Assembly: GCA_005116895.1 (NCBI GenBank)
Contig: SWDO01000021.1
Coordinates: 99,811-163,810 of the forward strand
Reading direction: 5' to 3'
From: Nitrospira sp.
GTDB lineage: Bacteria; Nitrospirota; Nitrospiria; Nitrospirales; Nitrospiraceae
DNA length: 64,000 nucleotides
Made by a program: the position numbers and the translations under genes. The notes below the pieces were generated by a model. That model was not told where the DNA came from. It searched no databases and worked only from the letters and a program-made list of their open reading frames with translations. Shown in pieces: positions 39,283 to 48,143 of this stretch. The number at the start of each line of letters is the position of its first letter. Within the stretch, counting starts at the first letter, position 1.

Positions 39283-39310
39283 AGTATACTCTGGCATTTT
39301 TGCTTGTCAA
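39283..39310 (-). promoter_or_regulatory. Main promoter of the dcw operon
   Basis: Minus-strand TTGACA (39310-39305), 16-bp spacer, TATACT (39288-39283). Near-consensus, giving a start near 39276 just before the MraZ repeats. Downstream genes are mostly overlapping, so this promoter could drive the whole 20-kb block. Confidence 0.75.
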
Positions 39311-39514
39311 CAGTCTTTCGGTTGCTTAGCGAGGCCTATATTTAGGTGCAGAAGTTTTGAACAGCATCATCTGGCAGTCGGCATTCCATTGAATTATTAT
39401 TTATTTACAATAAGCTACGAAACTTACCCCTCTGAAAGGTTTCAATGCTTTCCTTACCCGTCGAACTGGTCAAGTTTGGTTGACTTCAAGGGATTTCAAT
39501 TAGAGAATGTTGTC

Positions 39515-40519
39515 ATGCTTCGAAACTATTCGTCTTTCTCATATATAAGACCGTTTCTGTTCCTCACCCTTCCGTTCCTCTGCCTGGAACAAGCCGATGC
39601 AAAGGACTTCAATCCGGATAATCCTCTCAACCAACCGGCACCGGTCTATTGGTGCTCGAGCAAGACGCCAGACCAACAGATTTCAACGAAAAAAGGTATC
39701 GGATGCGAGCCGCTCTACGACACACAGTCCGTAGAAGCGTTCAAGGAAAAGGCACGTCGACAGGGCTTCGATCTTCCCGACCGTGACCGCATAAAAATCG
39801 TGGAGCTACAGAATGCAGCGTCGAGATTTTCGGATCGCTACCGGACGTTTGTCTCGTGCTGCCTGACCGATGGGGATGCCCCTGATAAAGTCGTGGACCT
39901 CATTGATGAGGCAAACCACATTCTCAAAGCCGTCCAACAAAAAGGCATCTACAATTCAGGCACGTTTGCCCGCCAATATACTCTCAGCGAAACTGTTGGG
40001 ACGGTCGCACGTGCACGTGAGGACCTCTTTCGACTACGGGAACGGCTAGACAAGCTCACGGAGGCTCAGAATAATCTCGGCGAAGTCGACTACGAGCGCA
40101 GCGGCTTAGTGAGGACGCAGATCCAAGAGGAAGAAGAAGCGATTAGGAAACAGTTCAAGGCCAAGAAGGTGCCCTCAGCGGCCCCAACGGGAATGGATAT
40201 ACAAGATACGACACTGCGCTCACGAATCGGAGGAGGCATCGAAGATACCAAGCTGAATGCCAACTTCGGTGCAGATATCGGAGCCTCAGCTTCCCCTTAC
40301 AGCAATGTGAATGAATCGCTCCGCCCACGCAGAGGAGAGGCGGTCCACGACAGTCACCTCCCGCATCGACCGGGAACGGATATCCAGGATACCTCGATGC
40401 CCAGTAGTCCAGGCTTTGAAGTTGACAACGCCCAAAATCGTGACGGGACTTCGTCTGTTCAACGCCGAGGGGTCGGCGCCGCTATCGGTGATTCCGACTT
40501 GAATAGCAAGAGGCGATAG
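39515..40519 (+). CDS. Exported repeat-containing protein, unknown function
   Basis: A 334-residue protein with a signal peptide (start MLRNYSSFS; hydrophobic core ending near AKDF at about residue 30). The middle (about 90-215) is helical and charged. The last 100 residues hold a degenerate 12-15-residue repeat with the core D-I-x-D-[TS]-x-[LM] followed by a Gly (DIQDTTLRSRIG, GIEDTKLNANFG, AVHDSHLPHRPG, DIQDTSMPSSPG, IGDSDLNSKRR). A longer TTG-initiated form from 39389 would precede the signal peptide and is unlikely. Not recognised. Confidence 0.7.
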   Translation: MLRNYSSFSYIRPFLFLTLPFLCLEQADAKDFNPDNPLNQPAPVYWCSSKTPDQQISTKKGIGCEPLYDTQSVEAFKEKARRQGFDLPDRDRIKIVELQNAASRFSDRYRTFVSCCLTDGDAPDKVVDLIDEANHILKAVQQKGIYNSGTFARQYTLSETVGTVARAREDLFRLRERLDKLTEAQNNLGEVDYERSGLVRTQIQEEEEAIRKQFKAKKVPSAAPTGMDIQDTTLRSRIGGGIEDTKLNANFGADIGASASPYSNVNESLRPRRGEAVHDSHLPHRPGTDIQDTSMPSSPGFEVDNAQNRDGTSSVQRRGVGAAIGDSDLNSKRR

Positions 40520-40527
40520 CACTCACC

Positions 40528-41544
40528 TCAAGGTTTTCCTCCCACCACAGGCATCGGCTCCCAGTTCTCCCCCGCATCCTTACTGCGATAGAGACCACTC
40601 CCATTTGTGCCGGCATAGAACGCCGTCGGATCCGCGTCGCTTTGTGCAATGGTCCTGATATTAGTGGTCGCCAACCCCTTGTTGAGCACCACCCACGTGC
40701 TCCCACCATCTTCACTCCGATGCACGCCATCTCGTCCCGTGATGTAGATCACGCCTCGACGCGTTCGGTCGAGCACCATGGCAATGATCATCTGATCGAC
40801 AAGCGATTCTCCGATTCGATTCCAACCCTTGGCCGCATCCGTTGTTTTATAGAGCCCTGCGAGCGTGGCGGCGTAGACGGTATCGGGCTCGTATGGATCG
40901 ACCTGTATGGAGGTGACATTCAGCGCCCGAGACGTTTTCACCATATTCGGCGGCACCAACCCGTTGTTCACTTTTACCCAATGACCGGCCTGATCCATCG
41001 ACTTGTAGACGCCGCCGCTGGTTCCAGCGTATAGAATGGACGGCCTGGTCGGATCGATGCCCAACGTCACAACCATCAACACTTCTTTCATACCCTCCAT
41101 TTTCTTCGTCCATTGTTCGCCGCCATTCTTGGTTTCAAACACACCCATCGTTGTCGCGAGAAAAATGTGCTGTGCGTCGGCAGGATCGAAGAGGAACTGA
41201 TTCACCACGGACGTAATGGTCGCATCATCGAGACCCGATCGCATTGAAGTCCAACGCTGTCCGCCATCATGGCTTTTGTAAACGGCGTCGCCCTTCGTTC
41301 CCGCATACACGGTCGCGGGATAAACGGGATCGATTGCCATAGCGATCACACGGGAATAGCTCATTCCTTGAGAAAGGTTTGTCCATGTCTGGCCGGCATC
41401 ACGGGTCTTATAGATGTAGTCGTTCGTCGCGACGTAGATGATATCGGGATTCTTCGGATGGAGCTGGATGAGAACGATCGGATCACTGCGATCGCAGCCG
41501 AAGAGTGAGGCGGCAAGAACGAGGAGCAGGAGAAGGTTTCTCAT
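40528..41544 (-). CDS. Seven-repeat beta-propeller lipoprotein
   Basis: A 338-residue lipoprotein: signal peptide ending in the lipobox SLFGC, then seven repeats of about 45 residues. Each carries an Asp-box-like core [ST]-x-D-x-[GA]-x-x-W after a Y-x-[AG]-T strand (for example TRDAGQTW, SHDGGQRW, SEDGGSTW, SKDAGENW). Seven blades fit a closed propeller like sortilin/Ycf48-type proteins. Ligand unknown; likely binds partners at the envelope. A longer N-terminus from 41634 would hide the lipobox. Confidence 0.8.
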   Translation of the reverse strand: MRNLLLLLVLAASLFGCDRSDPIVLIQLHPKNPDIIYVATNDYIYKTRDAGQTWTNLSQGMSYSRVIAMAIDPVYPATVYAGTKGDAVYKSHDGGQRWTSMRSGLDDATITSVVNQFLFDPADAQHIFLATTMGVFETKNGGEQWTKKMEGMKEVLMVVTLGIDPTRPSILYAGTSGGVYKSMDQAGHWVKVNNGLVPPNMVKTSRALNVTSIQVDPYEPDTVYAATLAGLYKTTDAAKGWNRIGESLVDQMIIAMVLDRTRRGVIYITGRDGVHRSEDGGSTWVVLNKGLATTNIRTIAQSDADPTAFYAGTNGSGLYRSKDAGENWEPMPVVGGKP

Positions 41545-41562
41545 GTAGGGTCTTGATTTTTT

Positions 41563-41688
41563 CAGGATGCTCAAACGGGCTATCCAACAAGGCCGCAGGA
41601 AGAGTCGGACGCCGAAGCGTGCTCTGTTTTGCACGTTGAGGTGGGCGATCGACCGAGAACGCAGTTGGGAGCCCGTTTCAGCATCCTG
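41563..41688. repeat. Intergenic inverted-repeat element, copy 1 (126 bp)
   Basis: Begins CAGGATGCTCAAACGGGC and ends GCCCGTTTCAGCATCCTG; these 18-bp ends are inverted repeats with 17 matches. The interior includes TCCAACAAGGCCGCAG, shared with a shorter copy at 61658-61730. It fills the gap between the propeller lipoprotein and yajQ, ending two bases before the yajQ stop. It looks like a non-coding mobile or REP-type element, and may fold as a long hairpin terminating yajQ transcription. Confidence 0.7.
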
Positions 41689-41689
41689 T

Positions 41690-42187
41690 CTATCGATAGT
41701 TCGTAAACTGCAGATCGATCTCGAAATCCTTGCCCTTCAAGAATGCGATCGCAGACTGCAATTCATCCTTACTTTTTCCCAACACCCGCACTTGCTCACC
41801 CTGAATTTGCGCTTGGACTTTCAACTTGGCATCCTTGACCGCCTTCGTAATCTCTTTGGCTTTTTCCGAGGCAAGGCCGCTCTGAATCTTCGCCGTCTGC
41901 CGCACCGTTCCGCTCAACGCCGGCTCCACCGCGCCAAAGTCGAACGCCTTCAGCGATACCCCACGCTTCACGCACTTCCCCTTGATGATCTCCTGCACCG
42001 CGTTCAGCTTGTATTCGTCATCGGAGATGACGACCAACTCTTTTTCTTTCTCCTTCAGCGTGATCTCGGTCTTTGAGTCCTTGAAATCGAATCGCTGTTT
42101 GACTTCCTTCGTCGCCTGTTCCAGCGCATTCTTGAGTTCCTGCATGTTCACTTCAGACACCACATCGAATGAAAACTGATCAGCCAC
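41690..42187 (-). CDS. yajQ: YajQ family nucleotide-binding protein
   Basis: A 165-residue protein starting MADQFSFDVVSEVNMQELKNAL, with QRFDFKDSKTEI and the closing KGKDFEIDLQFTNYR of the YajQ (UPF0234) family: two ferredoxin-like domains. Members bind RNA or nucleotides, and a Xanthomonas relative is a cyclic-di-GMP effector. The GTG start follows AGGAGGAGG. Several PilZ proteins lie nearby, which fits c-di-GMP signalling. Confidence 0.93.
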   Translation of the reverse strand: MADQFSFDVVSEVNMQELKNALEQATKEVKQRFDFKDSKTEITLKEKEKELVVISDDEYKLNAVQEIIKGKCVKRGVSLKAFDFGAVEPALSGTVRQTAKIQSGLASEKAKEITKAVKDAKLKVQAQIQGEQVRVLGKSKDELQSAIAFLKGKDFEIDLQFTNYR

Positions 42188-42334
42188 GATTTCCTCCTCC
42201 TCTTACTCTCAAAGTCCAAAGATCGTCTCGGTCGGTCTCCTACTACGCGCCTGCACCGAGCGCAGCCCTTAACTTATGAATATGACAAACCTTGCGTGCG
42301 CGGTGCGCGAGCACGGGAGGCTGACCGGGACGCT

Positions 42335-43684
42335 CTAACAGCACCCTGTCCCAGGCGGTAGCTTGAAGCACCTCTGTTCGTCATCGTGTTGACAAATCGC
42401 CGTTTGCATCCGCCCTGCTGATCCTCCCCCTGCCATCACAACAACCTCGCTCGATGTAAACGGCTTCTTCAAGACCACATAGCCATACCACTGCCTCAAA
42501 CTGTCGCTCAAGACAATCAAACCCAGCACCGCAACCAGTGCCACCAGCACGGCATCCAGATAGAGCGAAAAGGCTTCTCCAGCCGCCAATGTTCCAGCCT
42601 TCTTCAAGAACATCCAAAACATCTCATACGATCCAGTCAATGTAATCATCCCCACGAAGAGCATCGGCAGCACTGTGACCCACAGATAAGAAGACTTCCA
42701 CATCTTGATCAACACGGTCGTTCCGATGCAAAGAGCTAGCGTGCCCAATAACTGATTTGCAGCACCAAACATCGGCCAAATCGTTGAAATGCTTCCTGTT
42801 CCGATCAGATAGGCCCAGGCACCCACGACCACACCGCTGCTCAACATCACACCCGGCATCCAGTTCATTCGGCGAAAGGGCGCATAGACCCGTCCTGCCA
42901 TTTCCTGGATAAGGTATCGCGCCACACGGGTGCCAGTATCGATCGTTGTCAGAATGAACAACGCCTCAAATACGAGCGCGAATTGATACCAGTAGGCCAT
43001 CAGACCCGCCATGCCAGGCAAGGCTGAAAAGATCGACGCCATACCAACGGCAAGTGACACGGCACCACCAGGGCGGCCGGCCACATCAACTTCAACCATC
43101 TGTGACAGTTCAGCAATTCGCGACGGGGGAAAACCCATCGCCGCCAAGGCATCCCCACTCAATGTTGTATTGATCGCCAGGTAGTCGCCAGGAATCAGCA
43201 CCGAGGCCGCGATCAACGCCATGACACCGACAAAACTTTCCAGCAACATCGCCGCGTACCCCACTACTGCCTGCGATTCCTGCTCGATCATCTTGGGCGT
43301 CGTCCCGGACGAGACCAATGAGTGGAATCCTGAGATTGCTCCGCAGGCGATCGTGATAAAGAGGAACGGGAAGAGCGTGCCTGGAATAATCGGCCCGCCG
43401 CCATTCGCAAACTGTGTCACACGCGGCATCTCGATCGTCGGTGCCATGAGGATTACACCAACGCCGAGCAGGAAGACCACGCCGAGTTTCATGAAGGTGG
43501 AGAGATAGCCACGCGGCACCAGCAACATCCAACCGGGCAGTACTGACGCAAGAAAACCATAGCCAGCTAGCAGCCAGATCAGCGCTGGCTTGTCAAACTC
43601 GAATAACCACGCGTAGGACGACTGCGCGACGACACGGCCGTACAGCACGGCGGCGATCAGTAGAACCACGCCAAGTAGATAAAC
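42335..43684 (-). pseudogene. cstA: 5'-truncated cstA (carbon starvation/pyruvate transporter)
   Basis: The frame encodes CstA from about E. coli residue 225 to the end: LLAGYGFLASVLPGWMLLVPRGYLSTFMKLG, FLFITIACGAISGFHSLVSSGTTPKM and GTRVARYLIQEM all align by eye. The first 200 or so residues with several transmembrane helices are absent. At about 43684 the sequence switches to the start of a tfoX-like gene in another frame. The remaining frame has no stop, so the loss may be recent. No start codon with a ribosome-binding site replaces the lost one. A functional transporter is unlikely. Confidence 0.8.
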
Positions 43685-43920
43685 AGGAACCCCTTGAGTG
43701 GTTTCCCAGTGAAATCCATCTCGCAGGCGTGCGGTTTTTTTAACAGCGTTTCGTAGCGCTCCGACGCCACCCGGACCATGAGACGATCTTTTTCGATCCC
43801 ACAGCACATGTGGCCGTTGAGCATGAAACAGAGCCCGCCGAACATACGCTTCTCCTCCAGCTTTTTTCGGCACTTGAAGTAGGCCCTGATTCGTTCTGCC
43901 AATCGCTCGTTACAAGCCAT
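43685..43920 (-). pseudogene. 3'-truncated TfoX N-terminal-domain protein
   Basis: From ATG 43920 the first 80 residues match TfoX/Sxy N-terminal proteins (MACNERLAERIRAYFKCRKK, KRMFGGLCFMLNGHMCCGIE, PLKGF). Normal members run to about 105-115 residues, with GFVFV-D-P-x-G-Y after this point. Here the frame continues only seven residues in cstA DNA (IYLAWFY) and stops at 43657. It is the upstream partner of the deletion that beheaded cstA. Confidence 0.75.
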
Positions 43921-44004
43921 CTCACGCCCTCTCGCTTCAACGCTTTGTATTCACCAACAGCGATCGTGGATTGGTACCCCTATTTTGGTATACTCTTCGG
44001 GACC

Positions 44005-44403
44005 ATGCCACCCGATGCCCCGGCTTCACCGCCTTCACCGAGCGATCGCCGTGAATATTATCGCATCACTGTCTCGCTCCCCATCTGTCTTCAGCCTGAG
44101 TCAGATACTACCGAGAACGAGTTCGTCGAGAAAGCAGTCAATCTGAGTGCCGGCGGGATCGGCGTCACGCTGAACCAGACCTTCGAGGTGAACGCCATTC
44201 TCTCCTGCGCCCTGCTCCTTCCCGGCGAGGTGCTCTTTAAGTCTCACCTTCAAATACTGCGTGTGGATCCCATTCCCTACCCGCTCAATACGTATCGACT
44301 CCATGGCCATTTCCTCAGGATGGCCAATCCAGATCGAGAACTGCTGATCAGACATATCATCCAGTTTCAGCGCGAACACCTCAATAAGCACTATTCCGCC
44401 TGA
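44005..44403 (+). CDS. PilZ domain protein (first of five)
   Basis: A 132-residue protein. Cyclic-di-GMP motifs are present: R-x3-R in REYYR near residue 14-18 and N-x-S-x2-G in NLSAGGIGV near 45. Start MPPDAPASPPSPSDRR is preferred over a longer frame from 43810, which runs antisense to the tfoX remnant. A TATACT lies about ten bases upstream. Likely a soluble c-di-GMP receptor; target unknown. Confidence 0.85.
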   Translation: MPPDAPASPPSPSDRREYYRITVSLPICLQPESDTTENEFVEKAVNLSAGGIGVTLNQTFEVNAILSCALLLPGEVLFKSHLQILRVDPIPYPLNTYRLHGHFLRMANPDRELLIRHIIQFQREHLNKHYSA

Positions 44404-44519
44404 ATAAGCACAACCCCCATATCCAGTGAATATGGCCATGGACCACTCTGGAGGATCCATTTCGTCCCCGCGAAAGGGGGATTCATTCTGCCGCTCAAGG
44501 CCGACTACACTGGGTCACT

Positions 44520-44891
44520 GTGGAATCCATACGCCCCCATCAGCGCCATCACTATCGCGTCCCGCTTGCCACGCAATACCCCGTGATGTTTTCCGATGCG
44601 GAAACGATCGCGGAAGGAACAGTCATGAACCTGACGGTGTTTGGCTGCGCGATCGAATGCGCCGATACCATCCCAGAGGGAACCACCCTACGGATGCAGC
44701 TCATCCTCCCGGATCAGACACAGTCACTCCCGGTCGAGGAAGCGGAAGTCCGATGGACCCAAGGGAATCGAATGGGGCTTCAGTTTCACAGGGTGGAGCG
44801 GGCGGCGGATTTTCGGCTCCACAGCTTTGTGTGGGATCGGATGGTCGAACGGCTCCACACGATCACTCAGGAAGGACTTTCACCTTCTTGA
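44520..44891 (+). CDS. PilZ domain protein (second of five)
   Basis: A 123-residue protein with R-x3-R (RHHYR, residue 9-13) and N-x-[T]-x2-G (NLTVFGCAI near 37), where the usual Ser is Thr. GTG start at 44520. Its 3' end overlaps the convergent membrane protein gene by 25 bases. It probably forms a transcription unit with the PilZ gene 116 bases upstream. Confidence 0.83.
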   Translation: MESIRPHQRHHYRVPLATQYPVMFSDAETIAEGTVMNLTVFGCAIECADTIPEGTTLRMQLILPDQTQSLPVEEAEVRWTQGNRMGLQFHRVERAADFRLHSFVWDRMVERLHTITQEGLSPS

Positions 44892-45874
44892 CCCCGAGGT
44901 CTCCTGCCTTTTCCCACTAGGGCCAGACACAAGAGTCCAATACCAATCCAGACCACTTCGCGGAAACGTCGAAGCAGCGCAAAGGTAATGCCCGTCACGT
45001 CGCTATACCCAAAGGCCTGTAGCAAGAGAAGATTACCGGCATCTTGTGCCCCGAGACTACCAGGGATGAAAAAGGTCCCGCCTTTAATCAAGGCTGCCAA
45101 GGCGCCCATCGAGATGACCGACCACAGGCTGGCGGAATCGCCTAGGAAATAGATGATCACAAAAACTTCTAACGATTCGGCCAGCCAGCCGAAAAAGCAC
45201 ACCCCGGTCGAGAGAGCAAAAGTCCCACGATGCTGGCTGTAGAAATTCAGAATGGTCTGGTCGATCGAGCGTAAGTGCTCCTCTTGCGCTTCTAGAACCT
45301 GGATCCGCATTCCCAGCTTCTTCATGATTGCCAGCATCGAAGCAAAGAGCCCGCGCTGTTGGACAAAGATAAACCCGGCAATCGAACAGACTAATACCGC
45401 CACACTCACGACCGCAGCTGTGATGGTCTGTTCCGCCGAACTCCCGACGCCCAAAATCAACAATCCAATGGCGATCCCGACGAGAATATAGAACACCTCG
45501 GCAATCGTGAGAGTCGTCTTGGCAATCACCACGGACGCGGCCCCTTCCGCCATCGGAACATTGTATTGTTTCAGCAGGTAAGCCTTCAGGGGTTCGCCGC
45601 CCATGTAGGCTGTGGGTGTCGTCATATTCACAACCTCCCCGGCGGTCCGGATTGTGAGAAGCCGCCAAAACGGGATCACTTGCGCGAATGCCCTCAATAC
45701 TAGCTTCCAGCCATATGCCTCGATTACATACATAATGAGAGAGGGAATCAGGATGATCACCAAGGGGAGGGGGCCTAGCCGCAATGCCGCATCGTAGATG
45801 TTACCGGGTCCAATCTGCCAGACAAGAACGCCAAGAACGATGAGGCCAAGGGCTAGTAGGATATAGCGCAACAC
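44867..45874 (-). CDS. Flippase-like membrane protein (LPG synthase membrane-domain family, PF03706 type)
   Basis: About 335 residues with eight or so transmembrane helices. The pattern RTAGEVVNMTTPTAYMGGEPLKAYLL and the late GGTFFIPGSLGAQDAG are the family signature shared with MprF membrane domains and YbhN-like proteins, which move or handle lipids. The start is uncertain: GTG 45874 begins the first helix, but the frame is open upstream through the preceding gene. Last gene of the putative phosphonolipid operon; a lipid flipping role is inferred. Confidence 0.8.
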   Translation of the reverse strand: MLRYILLALGLIVLGVLVWQIGPGNIYDAALRLGPLPLVIILIPSLIMYVIEAYGWKLVLRAFAQVIPFWRLLTIRTAGEVVNMTTPTAYMGGEPLKAYLLKQYNVPMAEGAASVVIAKTTLTIAEVFYILVGIAIGLLILGVGSSAEQTITAAVVSVAVLVCSIAGFIFVQQRGLFASMLAIMKKLGMRIQVLEAQEEHLRSIDQTILNFYSQHRGTFALSTGVCFFGWLAESLEVFVIIYFLGDSASLWSVISMGALAALIKGGTFFIPGSLGAQDAGNLLLLQAFGYSDVTGITFALLRRFREVVWIGIGLLCLALVGKGRRPRGQEGESPS

Positions 45875-45899
45875 GTTAGTCGGATGGCGAACGGGGCAT

Positions 45900-47336
45900 T
45901 TATGGCCGAGGAGACGAGACCGCGGATGGGCGAATGACCCAGCCCATGGCACAGGCAAACAGCAATGCGCCGGCTGCCGCGAAGATGAGAAACCAATACA
46001 GCTGGTCGAACAGGGCAAAGCCCAACAGCGCTGCTGAAAAATCTCTGCTGGCCACATTTTTCAACATCACGTCCGCCCACGCTGCATGGGCAGGGGTGCT
46101 CCAGCCACTCACCGCTTTAATCTTTTGCGCCTTTTCGACGAGTACAAGTGAGAGGCCGTTGCCAAACACCGCAGCGGTGCCGAGTGCGAGCGGAACCCAG
46201 TCGTCCGCTTGTCGGATGTGAGTCGTATAGAGTCCCACGGCAATACCTGCAAAAATCGCCATGTGCACGATGTTGTCCAACACGATATCCAGCCAGGCAC
46301 CAAGCGGCGACTCGGTAAAGGTCAACCGCGCGACTTCGCCGTCGCAGCAATCGATAACGGCCGCCAATTGAAACAAGAGGGCTGCCACGATACCGGCGCT
46401 ATAGGTGCCCATCCCAAATCCTGCAGCCGCCAGCAGACCGACTAACCCGGCAAGGACCGTGATGGAATTGGGCGACAGCCCCATGGCGAGAAACAGGCGT
46501 GTAAACCAGCGAGAGACTTTACGATTAAAATAGCGATCGACAAACCCTTCGAATTCCCCCTTGAGCGAATTGAACAACTTCTTTTCGGCTGCTTGGACGT
46601 CAGACAGCGTTCGAACAGGTTGATACCAATTCCCCTGCTTCGCTTCAGCCGAGACAACACGCACTCGACCATCCGCTGCGGCCCGCTCAAGCCACTGGCG
46701 GATCGGAGGGCTTCCCTTCTCACTCACAGTTTGATTCGTGGTGCTCATCAGGCTTGCCGGCACGACCACTAACTCAGCCACACGTAAGGCAGGACTGTCG
46801 AAACGAGGAGGGGCGAAAATCGTCGGACGATCAGACTGGACTTTCGCTCGCAGGCTCTGCACCATAAACTGATCGACCTGCCCCTGTGAGGCTTGCGAGA
46901 CTACAAAGGCCTGACCGTCCTGCACCTCACGCCGCAACCGTTCAATCAACCCTCGAGAGAACACGCTATTGACGCTCGCGACCAACGCAAAACCATGCAC
47001 TTCGGCCGCCAAGGCTTCCCATGTCCGAGGATCATCGAGAGGAAATTCACGGATCGGCATCCATCGGACGGGAATCGTGACGCGTGGCCCTTTGCCAAGC
47101 GCCTGTTTCAGCTGCTCCTCCTCAGAACTGGACAGAACGATTAATTGACGAATCCCCGCCCGTTGCAAGGTGAGTACGGTTCGTTGAAAGAGCCCGATCC
47201 CCACGACGCTGGTCAGGGGCCCTACATCATCAACCTGCGTCCCAATCGGACCGCCGAATACCCCGACCGACGGTAGCAGAATCGCCGTGGCCAACCCTTG
47301 AATCTCGACTCGCCTTTGGAGGATGCTCTTACTCAT
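45900..47336 (-). CDS. CDP-alcohol phosphatidyltransferase with nucleotidyltransferase-like N-terminal domain
   Basis: A 478-residue two-domain protein. Residues 1-230 look like a sugar-nucleotidyltransferase fold (LFQRTVLTLQRAGIRQLIVL), but the Gly-rich catalytic loop is absent (VFGGPIGTQ in its place), so it may be inactive. Residues 250-475 form a membrane CDP-alcohol transferase with the intact motif DCCDGEVARLTF ... SPLGAWLDIVLD near 335-360. Domain order resembles IPCT/DIPPS fusions that make inositol phosphodiesters. Here the likely substrate is a CMP-activated headgroup made by the gene upstream (inference). Confidence 0.82.
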   Translation of the reverse strand: MSKSILQRRVEIQGLATAILLPSVGVFGGPIGTQVDDVGPLTSVVGIGLFQRTVLTLQRAGIRQLIVLSSSEEEQLKQALGKGPRVTIPVRWMPIREFPLDDPRTWEALAAEVHGFALVASVNSVFSRGLIERLRREVQDGQAFVVSQASQGQVDQFMVQSLRAKVQSDRPTIFAPPRFDSPALRVAELVVVPASLMSTTNQTVSEKGSPPIRQWLERAAADGRVRVVSAEAKQGNWYQPVRTLSDVQAAEKKLFNSLKGEFEGFVDRYFNRKVSRWFTRLFLAMGLSPNSITVLAGLVGLLAAAGFGMGTYSAGIVAALLFQLAAVIDCCDGEVARLTFTESPLGAWLDIVLDNIVHMAIFAGIAVGLYTTHIRQADDWVPLALGTAAVFGNGLSLVLVEKAQKIKAVSGWSTPAHAAWADVMLKNVASRDFSAALLGFALFDQLYWFLIFAAAGALLFACAMGWVIRPSAVSSPRP

Positions 47337-47423
47337 GGTTCTCTAGGCACTAGTGTCTGCTCACCAAGGTTCCCTTGCGTAGGGTCCCTCTTCATCGAAC
47401 AGCCTACTACAATGGAGACTTTC

Positions 47424-48143
47424 TCATAATTTTGGCAAAACTTCCAATTCAGCTTTTCTTACATCTTCAATGAAATCGATCTCGGTCCAGGGCAGCCCCC
47501 CAACCCGTTCATAGCCAACCCGCACGTCCTGAAAATACGGTCGCAACGCGTCCTCATACTCCATGTCCCATGAGCCTCGGTCGATGTAGCCACGGAGCGA
47601 CGAGACAACATGAGGCGTGTCGGCATGCCGAACCCGAAGAAATCCAACTCCTTCACCGGCGTAATCGTAACGTTCCGGCATATTCTTCGACAGCGCAATC
47701 ACTCGGCCCCCGGCCACAACCACCATGCACTCCTCTCCAGTTTGCTGTACCGTCTCATCCATCAACAGCGCATTTTCACAGGGTGACGCCACGAGACGTC
47801 GTAGGATTTCTGGATGGAACAGCACATCGGCATCCATCACGATACTGTCGTCGTCGAGCGCGGTTCGTGCAATCCACAATGAGGAAATACTGCCCCTATG
47901 AAACTGTTCGTTGACCAAAAACGTGACGTTGACGCCGCAACAATCCTGCTCGACCGCCGCACGAATCATCTCCTGCTTGTATCCGACAACAATCTCCGCC
48001 CGACGAATCCCCACGGAAACCAGCGACTCCAGATAGCGATGCAGGAGCGACCGGCCGCCAATCTCGATGAGGCATTTCGGGTGATGCTGGGTCACTTCCC
48101 ACAAACGCTTTCCGACTCCCGCTGCCAGAATGACCGCCTTCAT
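47424..48143 (-). CDS. Nucleotidyltransferase, PntC/LicC type (headgroup cytidylyltransferase)
   Basis: A 239-residue enzyme with the N-terminal loop MKAVILAAGVGKRL, PKCLIEIGGRSLL, the metal motif IVMDADVLF near 100, EYEDAL near 195 and WTEIDFIED at the end. This set fits cytidylyltransferases that activate phosphocholine or 2-aminoethylphosphonate (PntC). It overlaps the transaminase gene by four bases; PntC is often fused to an AEP transaminase in other bacteria, so AEP is the favoured substrate (inference). Confidence 0.82.
   Translation of the reverse strand: MKAVILAAGVGKRLWEVTQHHPKCLIEIGGRSLLHRYLESLVSVGIRRAEIVVGYKQEMIRAAVEQDCCGVNVTFLVNEQFHRGSISSLWIARTALDDDSIVMDADVLFHPEILRRLVASPCENALLMDETVQQTGEECMVVVAGGRVIALSKNMPERYDYAGEGVGFLRVRHADTPHVVSSLRGYIDRGSWDMEYEDALRPYFQDVRVGYERVGGLPWTEIDFIEDVRKAELEVLPKL

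Noticed and set aside
43810..44004. N-terminal extension of the first PilZ protein
   Set aside because: Runs antisense to the tfoX remnant and adds Cys/Phe-rich sequence unlike a PilZ leader; ATG 44005 fits the family.
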